Counted from the first letter of the stretch, positions 50,181-61,187 are shown. The stretch: DNA of 64,000 nucleotides from Maniola hyperantus (GCF_902806685.2 NC_048538.1:930001-994000), one strand, 5' to 3'. Numbers and translations: made by a program. The notes: generated by a model not told the origin, from the sequence alone.

Positions 50181-50560
50181 TTGTTGGAAAGGGTGCAGAG
50201 ACTAGCCACTGAGTTGCCTAGGGAACTGAAAAATTTCCCCTATGAACGGAGACTTATAAAACTTGGACTCAGCACCCTCAAAACCAGGCGAGAAAGAGGC
50301 GATCTAATTGAAAATTACAAAATACTAAATAATTATTATTATAATGTCCCAAATTTTGAGAGCATGTTTCCGAGAAGGAGCAATCCTAGATTTAGGGGAC
50401 ATGATATGAAGCTACAATATCAATAATTGTCATCGTTAAATCAATTAAAACACTTTCTGACCAACAGAGTTGTCAAGTTGTGTCAAGTTCTGTTAACCAG
50501 TACAAGAATAGATTAGAAAAACAATTGGAAAACTCAAAGCATAAACCCGGCTCACTATTG
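50181..50560 (+). pseudogene. LINE RT C-terminal fragment (CR1-like)
   Basis: The frame from 50181 reads MLERVQRLATELPRELKNFP, then ERRLIKLGLSTLKTRRERGD, LIENYKILNNYY; after a stop it continues LKHFLTNRVV, and later NRLEKQLEN-like sequence with frameshifts. LERVQRxATKL..L..RRxRGDLI..YKIL is typical of CR1/L2-like LINE ends. Inserted between units 1 and 2 of the CpG-rich repeat. Confidence 0.75.
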
Positions 50561-50569
50561 AATGAATCT

Positions 50570-50655
50570 CCTCTCAGATTGAGAAGGGTTTGGTCACAGA
50601 CCACCGCGCTGGCTAAGTGATTGGTAGACTTCACACGCCTTTGAAAACACTATCT
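50570..50655 (-). mobile_element. SINE-B fragment
   Basis: CTCTCAGATTGAGAAGGGTT, CCACCGCGCTGGC, TTGGTAGACTTCACACGCCT: reverse body piece. Confidence 0.6.
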
Positions 50656-50794
50656 CCTAAAAAATATACTCAGGTTTAACTATGTAAACGTTTCTGTATT
50701 CGTACTAAACGTATGCGAACGGGGACTTGGCGGAAACATAATGGGAATTGATGCCAGAAGTTGCTAATAAGCGATTCAATCTTTGTACGCTAGT

Positions 50795-50915
50795 CGTATG
50801 GTGTGTGCTAAGGCGCTAAACTTTATGTTTCTCGTGTAGAATGTTGCGCGCCGCTGCGGCATCAAGATGTGTGCGTTACGGGCGTCATACGCAGGCAGAT
50901 GACAGTTTTTTTTGG
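50795..50915 (+). repeat. CpG-rich repeat unit, copy 2 of 3
   Basis: GTGTGTGCTAAGGCGCTAAA, AATGTTGCGCGCCGCTGCGG, CATCAAGATGTGTGCGTTAC; ends early at ATGACAG. Confidence 0.75.
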
Positions 50916-51039
50916 ATTTATCATTTTAAAAAAAACACGCGAGTTTTTGACACAAAAGTATCAAGTGTGCTAAGACTCCAAACCTTATTTTCTTGAGCTA
51001 GAAATTGCTAGAGACTTGAGTTAGAGATTGCTAGAAACA

Positions 51040-51285
51040 CACGATTCAATCTTTGTTCGCTAGCCGCAGTATCTTGTGTGCTAAGGCTCTACACAGTACT
51101 TTTGTCGTGAAGAATGTTGCGCGCCGCTGCGGCATCAAGATGTGTGCGCTACGGGCGTCGCGCGTCGTGCGCGGGCGCATGACAGATTTATGTGGGACGG
51201 CGCGATCGGTCCCTCCCCTCATTATGCCGGCGATTGCGTGCGCGATTAGATAATTAAACTTCTTAGTGTTTCGCCCGGACGCCGA
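51040..51285 (+). repeat. CpG-rich repeat unit, copy 3 of 3
   Basis: CGATTCAATCTTTGTTCGCT, AATGTTGCGCGCCGCTGCGG, GACAGATTTATGTGGGACGG, CGATCGGTCC, AGATAATTAAACTTCTTAGT. Longest unit; open frames on both strands are by-products of CpG richness. Confidence 0.75.
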
Positions 51286-51502
51286 TGGATGGATGTCTGT
51301 TTTATATTTAGTATACAATGCTTGTTATGGAAGTGGTAACGTTGAAGAAAAGCTCTAGAATCGCGTAATAGGTAGGTAATAACATTTATGAAACTTGTAA
51401 CAAAGCCTCGAGGCTTCATCTACACTGGCAGGCGTCAAATGTAGGCTATGAAACGACTAGGTGCAGTACGCGGCCGAAACTAATGTACATCGACCTTTAG
51501 AT

Positions 51503-51605
51503 GGAGATAGCAGATTTGTAGAGCATTGTCCGTGTCGGTGAGGCTGACAAAACGTCATATAGGAATGAGTGACAGAACCAATGCCCTACAAAGCCGAAAT
51601 GTCAT
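51503..51605. mobile_element. hairpin MITE (M4), copy 2
   Basis: GGAGATAGCAGATTTGTAGA..TTGTCCGTGTC and GACAGAACCAATGCCCTACA..AAAGCCGAAATGTC; reverse of 38028-38142. Confidence 0.65.
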
Positions 51606-51618
51606 GCTATGACAAGTC

Positions 51619-51748
51619 GAGATTGCAATCGGGGAGGGAACGCCCCGCACCCCCGACAACAGCCCCCGCTATCCCAGTGCGGGCGAGCACGGGTGATGTG
51701 TGAGTGTGCGGGGCGTCCCCCCGCCTCATACCCCGATTGCCATCTCAA
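51619..51748. repeat. GC-rich foldback repeat, copy 2
   Basis: GAGATTGCAATCGGGGAGGG, ACGCCCCGCACC at left against GTGCGGGGCGTCC, CCCCGATTGCCATCTC at right; better preserved than 39254-39372. Confidence 0.7.
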
Positions 51749-52129
51749 CTTCCTCAACTCCTCAGCAGGTACGACAAGCTCCGTCTCTTAACGTTTTCAA
51801 GACTCGTGTATATAAACACTATCTAAAATGTCAGAACCCTTCTATGTAATTACACATTATTAAATATATTATCCTACAATTAAAACATCAATATTACTCA
51901 TAATATTATTGTTGTATATTTATTATTCATCTATCACTATATTATATATTAATATTTGTATATATATTATGTATTATATATGTATCTGTGTATATCTTTA
52001 TCTATATATTATTATTAAGGCATTTCTGTGCCTATTAATATACATATTACTTATATTATAATTATTATCTTTATGTTCCCTAACAACTTACGTACACCTT
52101 AAACCCAGTTTTCACTAGCCCTTAAATCC
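51749..52129. other. AT-rich DNA
   Basis: Long TATATTA-rich stretch; probably the AT-rich 3' UTR of the LINE ending at 52262. Confidence 0.35.
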
Positions 52130-52262
52130 TCTTCAACCTAGTTGCCTGGTAGAGATCGCTTCACAGCGATAAGACCGCTGATTGTATGTTCTTCTTTTAC
52201 ATGTTTCTTTTTGTGTCTTTTCTTTTTGGTGTACAATAAAGAATATTAAACTAAACTAAACT
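52130..52262 (+). mobile_element. LINE 3' UTR end
   Basis: CTAGTTGCCTGGTAGAGATC, CACAGCGATAAGACCGC, GTGTACAATAAAGAATATTA and short ACTAAA repeats: a 3' end very frequent in Lepidoptera (from memory). Coding part not found. Confidence 0.6.
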
Positions 52263-52590
52263 TGTCGCGGACTATTCTTAGTAAAAAATCAAAGGACAAA
52301 GATTGAAAGTGGTAAGCTCGATTAGATACCTACTGTCACAGATTTTTGTTGTAAAAACAGTTTGTTGTTATCAAAAGCTTAGCTCACACGTCCGAGTAAT
52401 TTACAACTTACAATGTGCTAGTTTATGGGCAGCGCCGAGCGCGGTAGATCCCGTATCGAATATCTCGCATCTCAGGCGCTGAACGGCGTATCTAGATCTT
52501 GAGTTACGTTGCGTAGACGTTACCGAGTTACGCCAAACTTATTGCACAAGCGAGCGTGAATTGTAGGTTATGTACAACGTTCAGCCGTTC
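52263..52590. other. unique DNA
   Basis: Nothing recognised. Confidence 0.35.
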
Positions 52591-52660
52591 TTACACCCTG
52601 TATATACAGGGTGTAACTAGAACGCTAGCAAAAACTTAGCGTTATTGTTATACTACCAAA
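52591..52660. repeat. 26-bp perfect palindrome and adjacent hairpin
   Basis: 52591-52616 is a perfect palindrome centred on TATA with half-site TTACACCCTGTAT. Next, AACGCT..AGCGTT (52621-52643) matches the sequence right of the MITE at 26066. Likely a transposon end family, unclassified. Confidence 0.6.
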
Positions 52661-52714
52661 ACACAATCCATATACCAACATCAATACGAATAACCATTTG
52701 CTTTATTTTGTAGT

Positions 52715-52916
52715 TTTGAAAAGGTGACTGACTGACTGATCTATCAACGCACAGCTCAAACCACTGGACGGATCGGGCTGAAATTTGGCATGTAGATAGC
52801 TATTATGACGTAGGCATCCGCTAAGAAAGGATTTTTGAAAATACAACCCCTAAGGGGGTGAAATAGGGGTTTGAAATTTGTATAGTCCACGCGGACGAAG
52901 TCGCGAGCGTAAGCTA
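52715..52916 (+). mobile_element. Helitron (type 1), 5' end degraded
   Basis: GAAAAGGTGACTGACTGACT, CACGCGGACGAAGTCGCGAG, CTAG 52913-52916. Confidence 0.82.
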
Positions 52917-53373
52917 GTAATTTATAAGTCGTCTTTCTTTCTTAAGCTGGATTTGGCTCTCTCGACTGTGACTCGATGATCGATATCATACAAGCATAGT
53001 TAAACATCCAAATAGGAAATCGATTCAAGCCCACAAGCCATAAGAAGTTAAATACAAGCTTTCCATTAAAATATCGACTAATCATGTTAAAAAATCTAAT
53101 CAGGCGATCATTTCTCATCGATCCACAGTTCGTCCCACAGCACCATTAAACGTTTGATTTACAACCGAATTTGAAATTAACTATCATGTTTTAAATTACA
53201 AAATATCATTCGTGTAATATATTAGGGGTCTGTCCGTAACAGATTTATGACGCTGGTGTGACCCTCCCGGGCGCAGGATGGGGACTTTCCCATTTGGTGC
53301 GGTAGTTGAAAGCAATTAACACGCGATATTCTAATTATAACCGGCAATTAAATTTTTTCGCACATCTTAGGTA
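52917..53373. other. unique DNA
   Basis: Nothing recognised. Confidence 0.35.
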
Positions 53374-53545
53374 TCAGTACCCTTATTATAAATGCGAAAG
53401 TGTGTTTGTTTGTTGGTTGTTGGTTTGTCCTTCAATCACGTCGCAACGGTGCAACGGATCGACGTGTTTTTTTGCATGGGTGTAGTTTAAGACCTGAAGA
53501 GTGACATAGGCTTTTTATCTAGGAAAATCAAAGTGTACCCACGGT
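53374..53545 (+). mobile_element. Helitron (type 2), 3'-truncated
   Basis: TCAGTACCCTTATTATAAAT start; ends at CCCACGGTATT where M2-like sequence takes over, so hairpin and CTAG are lost. Confidence 0.75.
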
Positions 53546-53640
53546 ATTCTATGTGTCAACTGTCATGTCAAAAGTACGGTTCACACTTAAATCAAGGACT
53601 AAAATCGTACTTTTGACATGAAAGTAATTGATACGTAGAG
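53546..53640. mobile_element. M2-like inverted-repeat fragment
   Basis: TCATGTCAAAAGTACGGTTC and its complement ATCGTACTTTTGACATGA around ATCAAGGACT; related to 32700-32770 and 43520-43560. Confidence 0.5.
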
Positions 53641-53744
53641 CAAATATTGCGAGTGAGTTCTCACAATGTACGCACTATAGATCTTCTAGACTCTAGAGGA
53701 ATGTCATCGCATACTAGAAATCCGCAGTTTGTTTAAGTGATCTT

Positions 53745-53815
53745 GGAGTCCTTCTCATTCTGAGAGGAGACCCGTTCTCAGTAGTGAGCCGGTGATGGGT
53801 TGATCATGATTATGA
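53745..53815 (+). mobile_element. SINE-B 3' end
   Basis: CCTTCTCATTCTGAGAGGAG, AGTGAGCCGGTGATGGGTTG, ATCATGATTATGA. Confidence 0.7.
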
Positions 53816-54480
53816 TAGAAGGAATAACATCTTTATTTATTCTTTAAGTGTTTTATAATATTTTAAAATAATTTCATTAATAGACATACAAACAATGTGT
53901 TAAATTATTTCTGACAGGCAAATTATCTTTTGCAATTACCAGTATATTTAGTTTAAATTTTTTTTGAATATTGTAAGTAAAATTCATGGTGATATTATTC
54001 TAGATAATTCGCATATTATTCACACTTAAGAACATCATAATCCCAACTAACACAGTTTATGCAAATCCATAACTTTAATAATATAATGGAGAAGAGTTTA
54101 TGGCTAACATTCCACTCTATTGTTCCGTAGATCAGTTTTAACAAGACCATGAAACTTAAAGGTTATCGCTTATTACTTTCATAGTCATTGTTAATATGGA
54201 AATGTAAACATTCTAACGACGACACTGACATTTGCGATTTACATTTTCTAAGCGATCATCCTCGCCATTACTAACGGCGCTAACCGGGAATGTCCCGCAT
54301 ACTACAGTTTTATGGTCAGCCTACAGGAGTACTGATTTTGTTCGTAAATACTTCAATTATGCAACGCAATGTAAACCGACTCTTAAATTATGTGAATATA
54401 AATGTTAAATAAATTCATGCAATGCTAAAATTGTCTATCTTAATATAATACCTATTTTTATAACCTTATTAATAATAAGG
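53816..54480. other. AT-rich unique DNA
   Basis: Nothing recognised. Confidence 0.35.
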
Positions 54481-54486
54481 GGTAGT

Positions 54487-54775
54487 TTGAAAGTAGCGCC
54501 AGTGGTAGAAAAGATGAGGGGTAATAGGCTGGCATGGTATGGGCATATAATGCGGAGGGAAGAAAGCCATGTCACTAGAAGAATGTTAAGTATGCATGTG
54601 GAAGGAAAAAAGAGGAGAGGACGACCAAAGAAAAGGTGGATGGATTGCGTGAAAGAGGATATGCGTGAAAAAGAAGTGGATAATACGTTGACGAATGACA
54701 GGAATGAGTGGAAGAAGAAGACATGTTGTGCCGACCCCACGTAGCGTGGGATAAGGTAAGGAAGAAGAAGAAGAA
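54487..54775 (+). pseudogene. LINE C-terminal fragment, second RTE-like lineage
   Basis: Frame 54487-54744: GNRLAWYGHIMRREESHVTR, then KKRRGRPKKRWMDCVKEDMR and WKKKTCCADPT; GRPKKRW in place of the PTRWTDDI of the other RTE copies. Tail is GAAGAAGAAGAAG. Frame intact over 86 codons, so relatively young, but 5'-truncated. Confidence 0.78.
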
Positions 54776-54785
54776 CCATAGTCCA

Positions 54786-55210
54786 CACTAATATTATTCC
54801 TGCTAATATGCTTACTAATATTATAAAATTGCGAAAGGGTGTTTGTTGGTTTGTCCCTTAATCACGCCGCCGACGAAGCAACGATCGGCGCGATTTTTTG
54901 AATGGATATGTTTAGATAGACAAAGACCTAAAGAGTATTATAGGCTACTTTTTAGGTATCTTAAAAAATCTAAATTCATATGGACGAAATCTAGTTTAGT
55001 TATATAAATGCAAAAGTGTGTCTGTCTGACTGCAGTTCTCTTTTTACGGTTCAACCGCAAAACCATCTTGACGTGACACGTCATCTTGATGAAAGGCACA
55101 TGGATAGCTTGCATCCTGGAGATGGGATAGATGCAAATTTTTATCCCCGAAAATCAAACAGTTTTCAAAATTTTAAATCCACGCGAACGAAGTTGGCTGT
55201 CAACTATAAG
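54786..55210 (+). mobile_element. two degraded Helitron (type 2) copies
   Basis: First: ACTAATATTATAAAATTGCG to GGACGAAATCTAG (about 54998). Second: ATATAAATGCAAAAGTGTGT to CACGCGAACGAAGTTGGC. Termini eroded. Confidence 0.6.
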
Positions 55211-55214
55211 TAAA

Positions 55215-55455
55215 GCCTTTCTTACTTTGAAAATTAAAAATACTTATTATTAGTTAGTTCATTAACACATTTTTTGTATGATGTAACCACAAAACCACGG
55301 TTTTCAGATTTATTCCTTCACTTGTGCTAGAAGACCTAACTACCTGCAAAATTTCATGATTATAGGTCAACGGGAAGTACCCTATAGGTTTTCGTGACAG
55401 ACACGACGGACAGACGAACAAACAGACAGACAGAGAGGCAGACATATTTAGATTA
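55215..55455 (+). mobile_element. REP-F internal/3' fragment
   Basis: CTTACTTTGAAAATTAAAAA, TGGTTTTCAGATTTATTCC-like block, TCAACGGGAAGTACCCTATA, GACAGACAGA; both ends missing. Confidence 0.65.
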
Positions 55456-55554
55456 GTTAGTTCCACGGGTTTCCCGCAGTATGGCGAGGTGTTTTATTTT
55501 ACTGGTCAGCACGGCCCTTATTATAAGATACCTATTACATCTCACCGACGTTGG

Positions 55555-55695
55555 TAGAATTCGAGCAGCGAAATACTTCTGTGTCAAAATAAAATTGACC
55601 TTTAAAGGCCTTGTTTTAAAGCTCAAGTTGGTCCATACGTCTACAGTCAGCGCTCCTAGCGAAAACGTTGCGAAATTAAAATCAAGACTTTTTTT
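55555..55695. mobile_element. diverged relative of the 25775 MITE
   Basis: Contains AGCGAAATACTTCTGTGTCA and GCCTTGTTTTAAAGCTCAAG, CAGTCAGCGCTCC, GTTGCGAAATTAAAATCA, the internal part of the 25775-26065 element in reverse. Confidence 0.6.
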
Positions 55696-55774
55696 ATTTA
55701 TAAATCAAGCAGCTTTAGGTTTATGTTATGCTGATATTATTGTGTTTTGACTCCCATTGAGATCTATAGAGCGA

Positions 55775-55872
55775 ACTTTGCTCAGACTTAAGATTGAGTT
55801 AAAACGAGACAGATTTATGTGAGGGATCTCTGTCTCGTTTTAACTCTGTGTTATGTCTAAGCTAAGTCAGAG
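55775..55872. mobile_element. MITE (M5), short palindromic copy
   Basis: GAGTTAAAACGAGACAGA and TCTGTCTCGTTTTAACTC are perfect 18-bp complements around TTTATGTGAGGGATC. Relative of 41880-42124. Confidence 0.75.
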
Positions 55873-55904
55873 TGCGCACTATAGATCTCACCCTCAAATT
55901 CTAT

Positions 55905-56170
55905 CCAATCCAATCCATCAGCCTGTTTGCGTCCACTGCTGGACATAGGCCTTTCCAAGAGCACGCCACCAAACACGGTCCCCCACCACCTTACCGTAAT
56001 CGGGAATAGCAGGGCTGCCGGGAACTGGGGGCCTTTGTCTGTTGGCGCTGCTCATTAGAAGTAATGCCCATACTGACCACGCTGGGCAGGCGGGTTGGTC
56101 AGCGCAGGGCTGTAGGCCATTTCGCACCAGTGACGCTGCTGCCCGTCTCTGGTCTGTGTGTGTCAAATTC
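55905..56170 (-). pseudogene. RTE-like LINE C-terminus (third lineage)
   Basis: The minus frame 56166-55918 contains NGLQPCADQPACPAWSVWAL, PDYGKVVGDRVWWRALGKAY and VQQWTQTG. The VQQWT end echoes the other RTE fragments. The 3' end is a CCAATCC-type repeat near 55903. Confidence 0.68.
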
Positions 56171-56472
56171 TATCAATGTTGGTGAAATATAAAATCTTAC
56201 AGTAAGCACAAGCACACAGGTCAGGCCAATACATAAACAAATACAAAAAGACGATAAAACACGTCAAATGGCAAACAGACGTATAGATACGTGCATGAGA
56301 TCATCTTAATTAATTCTGCCGGTTATTTATCGCTGATCATTTTTATGTACCGATGGACCGTAAATCCTGCTCGTGATGATCTATGGCTTCTAATTCAAGA
56401 GGTCTATCGCTTTGAGGAGCCAATGTTTTGTGCTTGATGTCACTCTATTTGTTTTAATTTTATTCCTTCAAC
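56171..56472. other. unique DNA
   Basis: Nothing recognised. Confidence 0.35.
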
Positions 56473-56788
56473 ATTCATCATCATCATCACCCTGTGTCGG
56501 TTGCCACAGATGCAACTAGATGGCGCTATTCAATCGATAACATTTCATGACGTAGTCCCGAACAAATGTACCGCCGACAGTACTCGCACTAAGGGAGTTT
56601 TCTGCAATCTGGACTATATTAAGAAGTTTCAAGATACAACCGTTGGCCCAGCTGGCTCTACTGAGCACAACCACCCGCTCGGTGGGAGATCTTCTTTAGC
56701 AAGTGATAAACTCACAAAAGTTAGGCACGCCCCAGGATCGAATCCCCGACCTCCCGATAGGAGATTGACGTCTTAACCAAATAACCGT
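56473..56788 (-). mobile_element. tRNA-derived SINE related to family B
   Basis: Reverse: (ATC)n tail at left; GGATCGAATCCCCGACCTCC B box region and GACGTCTTAACCAAATAACC head at right. The body differs from SINE-B, so it is a sister family. Confidence 0.72.
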
Positions 56789-57086
56789 TTTTTTATACCT
56801 ACTATAATCTAATTTATAAACAGAAGCGATGACATCAGAATAAAGATCAACGGAAAGAAAGCGAACCTAACAAGGAGATCTGATCTCCAGCCATTAGCTG
56901 GTGTATGGGAGCAAACTAATACGCCATTAAGATATCAATCAATACAAGCCGGAGCTTATTGTGCCTGCGATGGCTCGTTACATTAGCATGGAAATGGTCA
57001 CGCCACTGAGACCCGGTGCTTTGGTATGTGGGCGATACCATCGGGGGATCTCGGAACAGTTCTTACAGACATAGGTCAGAAACAAC

Positions 57087-57206
57087 AAAGTTTACAGAAA
57101 GAAAAAAGTTTACAGAAAGAAAAAAGTTTACAGAAAGAAAAAAAGTTTACAAAAAGAAAAAAGTTTAGAGAAAGAAAAAAGGTATACAGAAAGAAAAAAA
57201 GTTTAT
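57087..57206 (+). repeat. 17-18-bp tandem repeat (AGTTTACAGAAAGAAAAA)
   Basis: Six to seven units with substitutions. It creates a lysine-rich open frame (SLQKEK repeated) that is not taken as a gene. Confidence 0.9.
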
Positions 57207-57209
57207 TTA

Positions 57210-57715
57210 AGGCAAATTTTACACAAAAGTGAACTAGGCCTAATATTAGACTTTTATGAATTTTATGTTTCTAATTAGACTTTTGTGTAACGAAAAGTTT
57301 TAAAAAAGCCTGAGTCAGTGGTTGTTTTGTCACCAATGGAGTAGATAGTAGTAATGAAGAATCTAAAACGAAAAATGGCATATTATAAAGAATGAACATT
57401 ATGAACGAATATGTCACAGGCGCCTAATTTTTCAGGAAACACAAATATTTTGACTTGTTTAATTTCTTAATCAATTGATTCATTTTAGCTACCTACCTAA
57501 TATAATCATTAAATGGTGCATGATCATCATAATATTTTATGACTGGACAAAGCGCCGCGCAACGCGCTCTATCTAAAGAGTTGTTCAATATGGACGCTCG
57601 AACTTTGACAGCGTATAGCAACCATCTTGGTTAAGCAATAGCTGTAAAATTTGACAAGAATGCTTATTTAGTATCAACATTTCACCATGGAATCCTACTC
57701 GCTTCAATAACGTAA
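57210..57715. other. unique DNA
   Basis: Nothing recognised. Confidence 0.35.
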
Positions 57716-57718
57716 TGA

Positions 57719-58938
57719 AATTGTTAAATAATAACTATTCAGATAATTTCGTTTTGAAACTTTTCTCCGTACACCCAAATCTAAGGAGAATTAGAAAAGT
57801 TGATTTGCCTGAACTGACAGATAATATTTCAACTTTCAAACAATGTGCTAACCCTAGACCTACGTTAGATTATTTCGTACCTACCAGCAGCGTTTAATTA
57901 GTTAAGCCCTTATCGCATTAGTTTTATAAACAAATCGATCCAAAGATTAATCCAAGTCAAAGAGTCCGTTGTAAGTTGTAAATAATAACTATTCAGATAA
58001 TTTCGTTTTGAAACTTTTCTCCGTACAAAGTGTCTTCCAATAAATACTCGTAACTATAAACTCAAATAAGTCAGTGGACCGATTCTTAGGTATAAGTACT
58101 TTTAAAAGTTTAGGTTAATACTATTTAAAAACAATAAAGGTAGTATATAAGGTGATATATAAGGTAGTAATAAGGGTAGTTTAGGTTAATAATATTACTT
58201 TATTAGCCTCTCTCATAGGCTAGATTGTAATACTAAAGTACACTTTATGATATAAAAAAAACAATGTGCCAACCCTAGACCTACGTTAGATTATTTCGTA
58301 CCTACCAGCGTTTAATTAGTTAAGCCCTTATCGCATTGGTTTTATAAACAAATCGATCCAAAGATTAACCCGAGTCAAAGACCCCGTTGTACCAAATCTA
58401 TCATCATTATGATCAACTCATCGCCGGCCCACTACAGAGCACGGGTCTCAGAATAAGAAGCCCACCACGCTGCAGGGCTCAGTGCGGATTGGTAGATTTC
58501 AAACACCTTTGGGAACAAGGTAATATTTCAACTTTCAATCACTATGCCAACTTAAGACCTACGTTAGATTATTCATACCTACCAGCGTTTAATTAGTTAA
58601 GCCCTTATCGCATTGGTTTTATAAACAAATCGATCCAAAGATTAACCCGAGTCAAAGACCCCGTTGTACCAAATCTATCATCATTATGATCAACTCATCG
58701 CCGGCCTACTACAGAGCACGGGTCTCAGAATAAGAAGTCCACCACGCTGCAGGGCTCAGTGCGGATTGGTAGATTTCACACACCTTTGGGAACAAGGTAA
58801 TATTTCAACTTTCAATCACTATGCCAACCTAAGACCTACGTTAGATTATTTCGTACCTACCAGCGTTTAATTAGTTAAGCCCTTATCGCATTGGTTTTAT
58901 AAACAAATCGACCCAAGTCAAAGACCCCTTTGTACCAA
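57719..58938 (+). repeat. tandem duplication, about 278-bp units carrying a SINE-B piece
   Basis: CCTACGTTAGATTAT recurs at about 57860, 58281, 58559 and 58836. The last intervals are 278 and 277 bp; the first (421) holds extra sequence. Units contain AGCCCTTATCGCATTGGTTT, and two contain a reversed SINE-B segment (58397-58515, 58674-58797). TTCAGATAATTTCGTTTTGA is also duplicated (57738, 57986). Confidence 0.85.
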
Positions 58939-58939
58939 C

Positions 58940-59995
58940 ACTAGCATCACAATGGGAACATTAAGCGCGAAAACGGGCAAAGAATAAAACAGACGCAGAG
59001 CCGGCAGTTCATTTTGTACCTTAGATCAACTAAATTCCGACTCCATAATCCCGTTCCGCTCCGTAACTCGGTACTCGCTATTAACCGTTTCCTTTATAGC
59101 GGTTCTCACTCAGCCCGATTGGTCGCGCTAGAGCGAAGGAAATTGTCTTTAATAAGTTACGACTAATAGCAGAATTGTGCAGTTTTCTTATATCCCTAAA
59201 TTTCTACAAGGACGACTTTAAATTTTGATTCCCATTCCATTTGCGTTCGAAATAAAAGTGGTACTTTATTAAATGTTAGAGCTGCTGAGTTTCCTTTTTA
59301 AAAACGTACTTGTTTAATCTTTTCGCTTTTTGTTATTATTTTTGAGTTCTAATTTAACTTAATGCGACTGTTATGTAATTTGGTTGAGAAATTAGATTAA
59401 GTATTATTTTAACTCTAATCATACCTACGCAACAATTTTATTTCTAATATTTATGAACTTTTCGAGCTAGGTATAAATACAAGTTATTGTAGGTTCAAAT
59501 TATTATTATTGCGTGAAAAGAAGTAACTTCAATAATTGAGTTATTTTTAAAAGTTTTCAACCGATATCTAGATTAACTTTTATCGTAACTTGTATTGTGC
59601 TTTATAAAATAACTTCAAGTAGCAAAACTTTTTACGAGCATTGAAAACGTTTATGGTAAATTCTTATACGAGACAAAGAGGGCATATTCGTTTAGTTACT
59701 GCTAAGTACGCAAATGTCTCTGAGAGGGTCGTCTACGGATCTGTAGAGTGGGTGTTACCGTCTGTGCACTTACTCAAGACTTACTCTTTGGAATAGTGCG
59801 GCGTTTATGGCAGTTTTCACTCAGCGCGATTGGGCGCCCGCAACGACCTGCACTTATTCTACAAGTAGTGCAATGCCTTGTTCTGCGATTATGTCTATTG
59901 CGATCGACTTGCGTATCGATAAACTTGTTTACTGAGGGCTCATAATAATATATATGTTTACTTATTCGCAGCTTTGGGGTGCTTTATGTCGGTTT
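58940..59995. other. unique DNA with one short duplicated motif
   Basis: GCGGTTCTCACTCAGCCCGATTGG-like sequence near 59100 recurs near 59810 (GCAGTTTTCACTCAGCGCGA). No gene. Confidence 0.35.
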
Positions 59996-60647
59996 TTAGG
60001 GTTCCGTGCCTCATAAAGAAACAAGGAACCCTTATAGTATCACTTCGTTGTCTGTCTATTTGTCTGTCGTATCTGTCAAGGAATCTACAAATCATGAAAT
60101 TTGGCAGGTAGGTAGATTTTTCCCTTTATGTTTTATAGGAGAAATCTAAAAATCATGTATTTGTATTTGTAGTTCCATCACAAAAAAATGTGTTCATAAA
60201 CAAAATTAGTATTTTCCACTTTTAAAGTAAGACTAGCTTATGCTCGCGACTTCGTCCGCGTGGACTATACAAATTTCAAACATCTTTCAAAGAATTTTCA
60301 AAAATCCTTTCTTAGCGGACGTCTACATCATAATAGCTAGCTGCATGCCAAATTTCAGCCCGATCCGTCCAGTAGTTTGAGCTGTGCGTTGATAGATCAG
60401 TCAGTCAGTCAGTCAGTCGGTCAGTCAGTCAGTCAGTCAGTCAGTTAGTCACCTTTTATATATATAGATTACTATACCCAGTGGGGGGTATCATATGAAA
60501 GGGCTCATATATGTACGAGTATATTCTAAAACAGATTTCTATTTATTTTGTATAATATTGTTTGATTTATCGTGCAAAATGTCGAAAAAAATACCCGAGT
60601 ACGGAGCCCTCGTTGCGCGAGTCTGACTCGCACTTGGCCGGTTTTTA
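59996..60647 (-). mobile_element. REP-F (full length) split by a Helitron
   Basis: TTTTTAGGGTTCCGTGCCTC start to AAAGTAAGA (60232); resumes at 60469 TTACTATACCCAGTGGGG and ends GCACTTGGCCGGTTTTTA. Confidence 0.85.
60233..60468 (-). mobile_element. Helitron (type 1), exact boundaries
   Basis: CTAG 60233-60236, CGCGACTTCGTCCGCG, (CAGT)n, GA 60467-60468. Host REP-F is continuous across A60232/T60469 with nothing lost or duplicated. Confidence 0.92.
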
Positions 60648-60867
60648 TCGCTAAGGTTCGCACTACAGCCTACAGCAGAGTTATTAAGCTCCATCATTAC
60701 TCATATTTATGCTAGAAAGGGCTTTAGCCTAGGGCCTAGCAGTGGGACATAGGTATGACAACTAGTAAGGCATCGCTAACTTACGAAGATCACCCTTTCA
60801 AGGCCGATTCTGAAACGGTAGCGTTCCGAAAGCTGTTTTTAATATTGCTGGACGAGATGTAAAAAAA
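60648..60867. other. unique DNA
   Basis: Nothing recognised. Confidence 0.35.
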
Positions 60868-61187
60868 AATTAAAACCGGTCAAGTGCGAGCCGGGCTCGT
60901 ACACGAAGGGTTCCATACCATTGTACAAGAAATAACACATTTTAAATTTTCATGGCGGACATTTTGAATTTATTATTGTTTCTTGACCTGTTACGGTTCA
61001 CGGAGTTCACGAGATAAGTAGGTACAGCCTGCTGACAGACAGATGGATGGACGGATACTTGCCAAATTTCATGGTTCTATGTCAACGGGAAGTACCTACC
61101 TACCCTGTAGGTTTCTTGACAGACAGACAACAGAGTGCTCCTATAAGGGTTCCGTTTATCCTTTTGAGGTCCGGAACCCTAAAAAGG
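60868..61187 (+). mobile_element. REP-F with internal deletion
   Basis: AAAACCGGTCAAGTGCGAGC start; ends GAGGTCCGGAACCCTAAAAA; the CCTTTCATATGATACC block is missing. Confidence 0.78.

Noticed and set aside
51046..51318. Frames on both strands in the CpG-rich unit
   Set aside because: CpG-rich DNA is stop-poor; the frame is not kept in the other two units.
57026..57232. Lysine/glutamate-rich frame (SLQKEK repeats)
   Set aside because: Generated by a 17-18-bp tandem repeat; no flanking gene structure.
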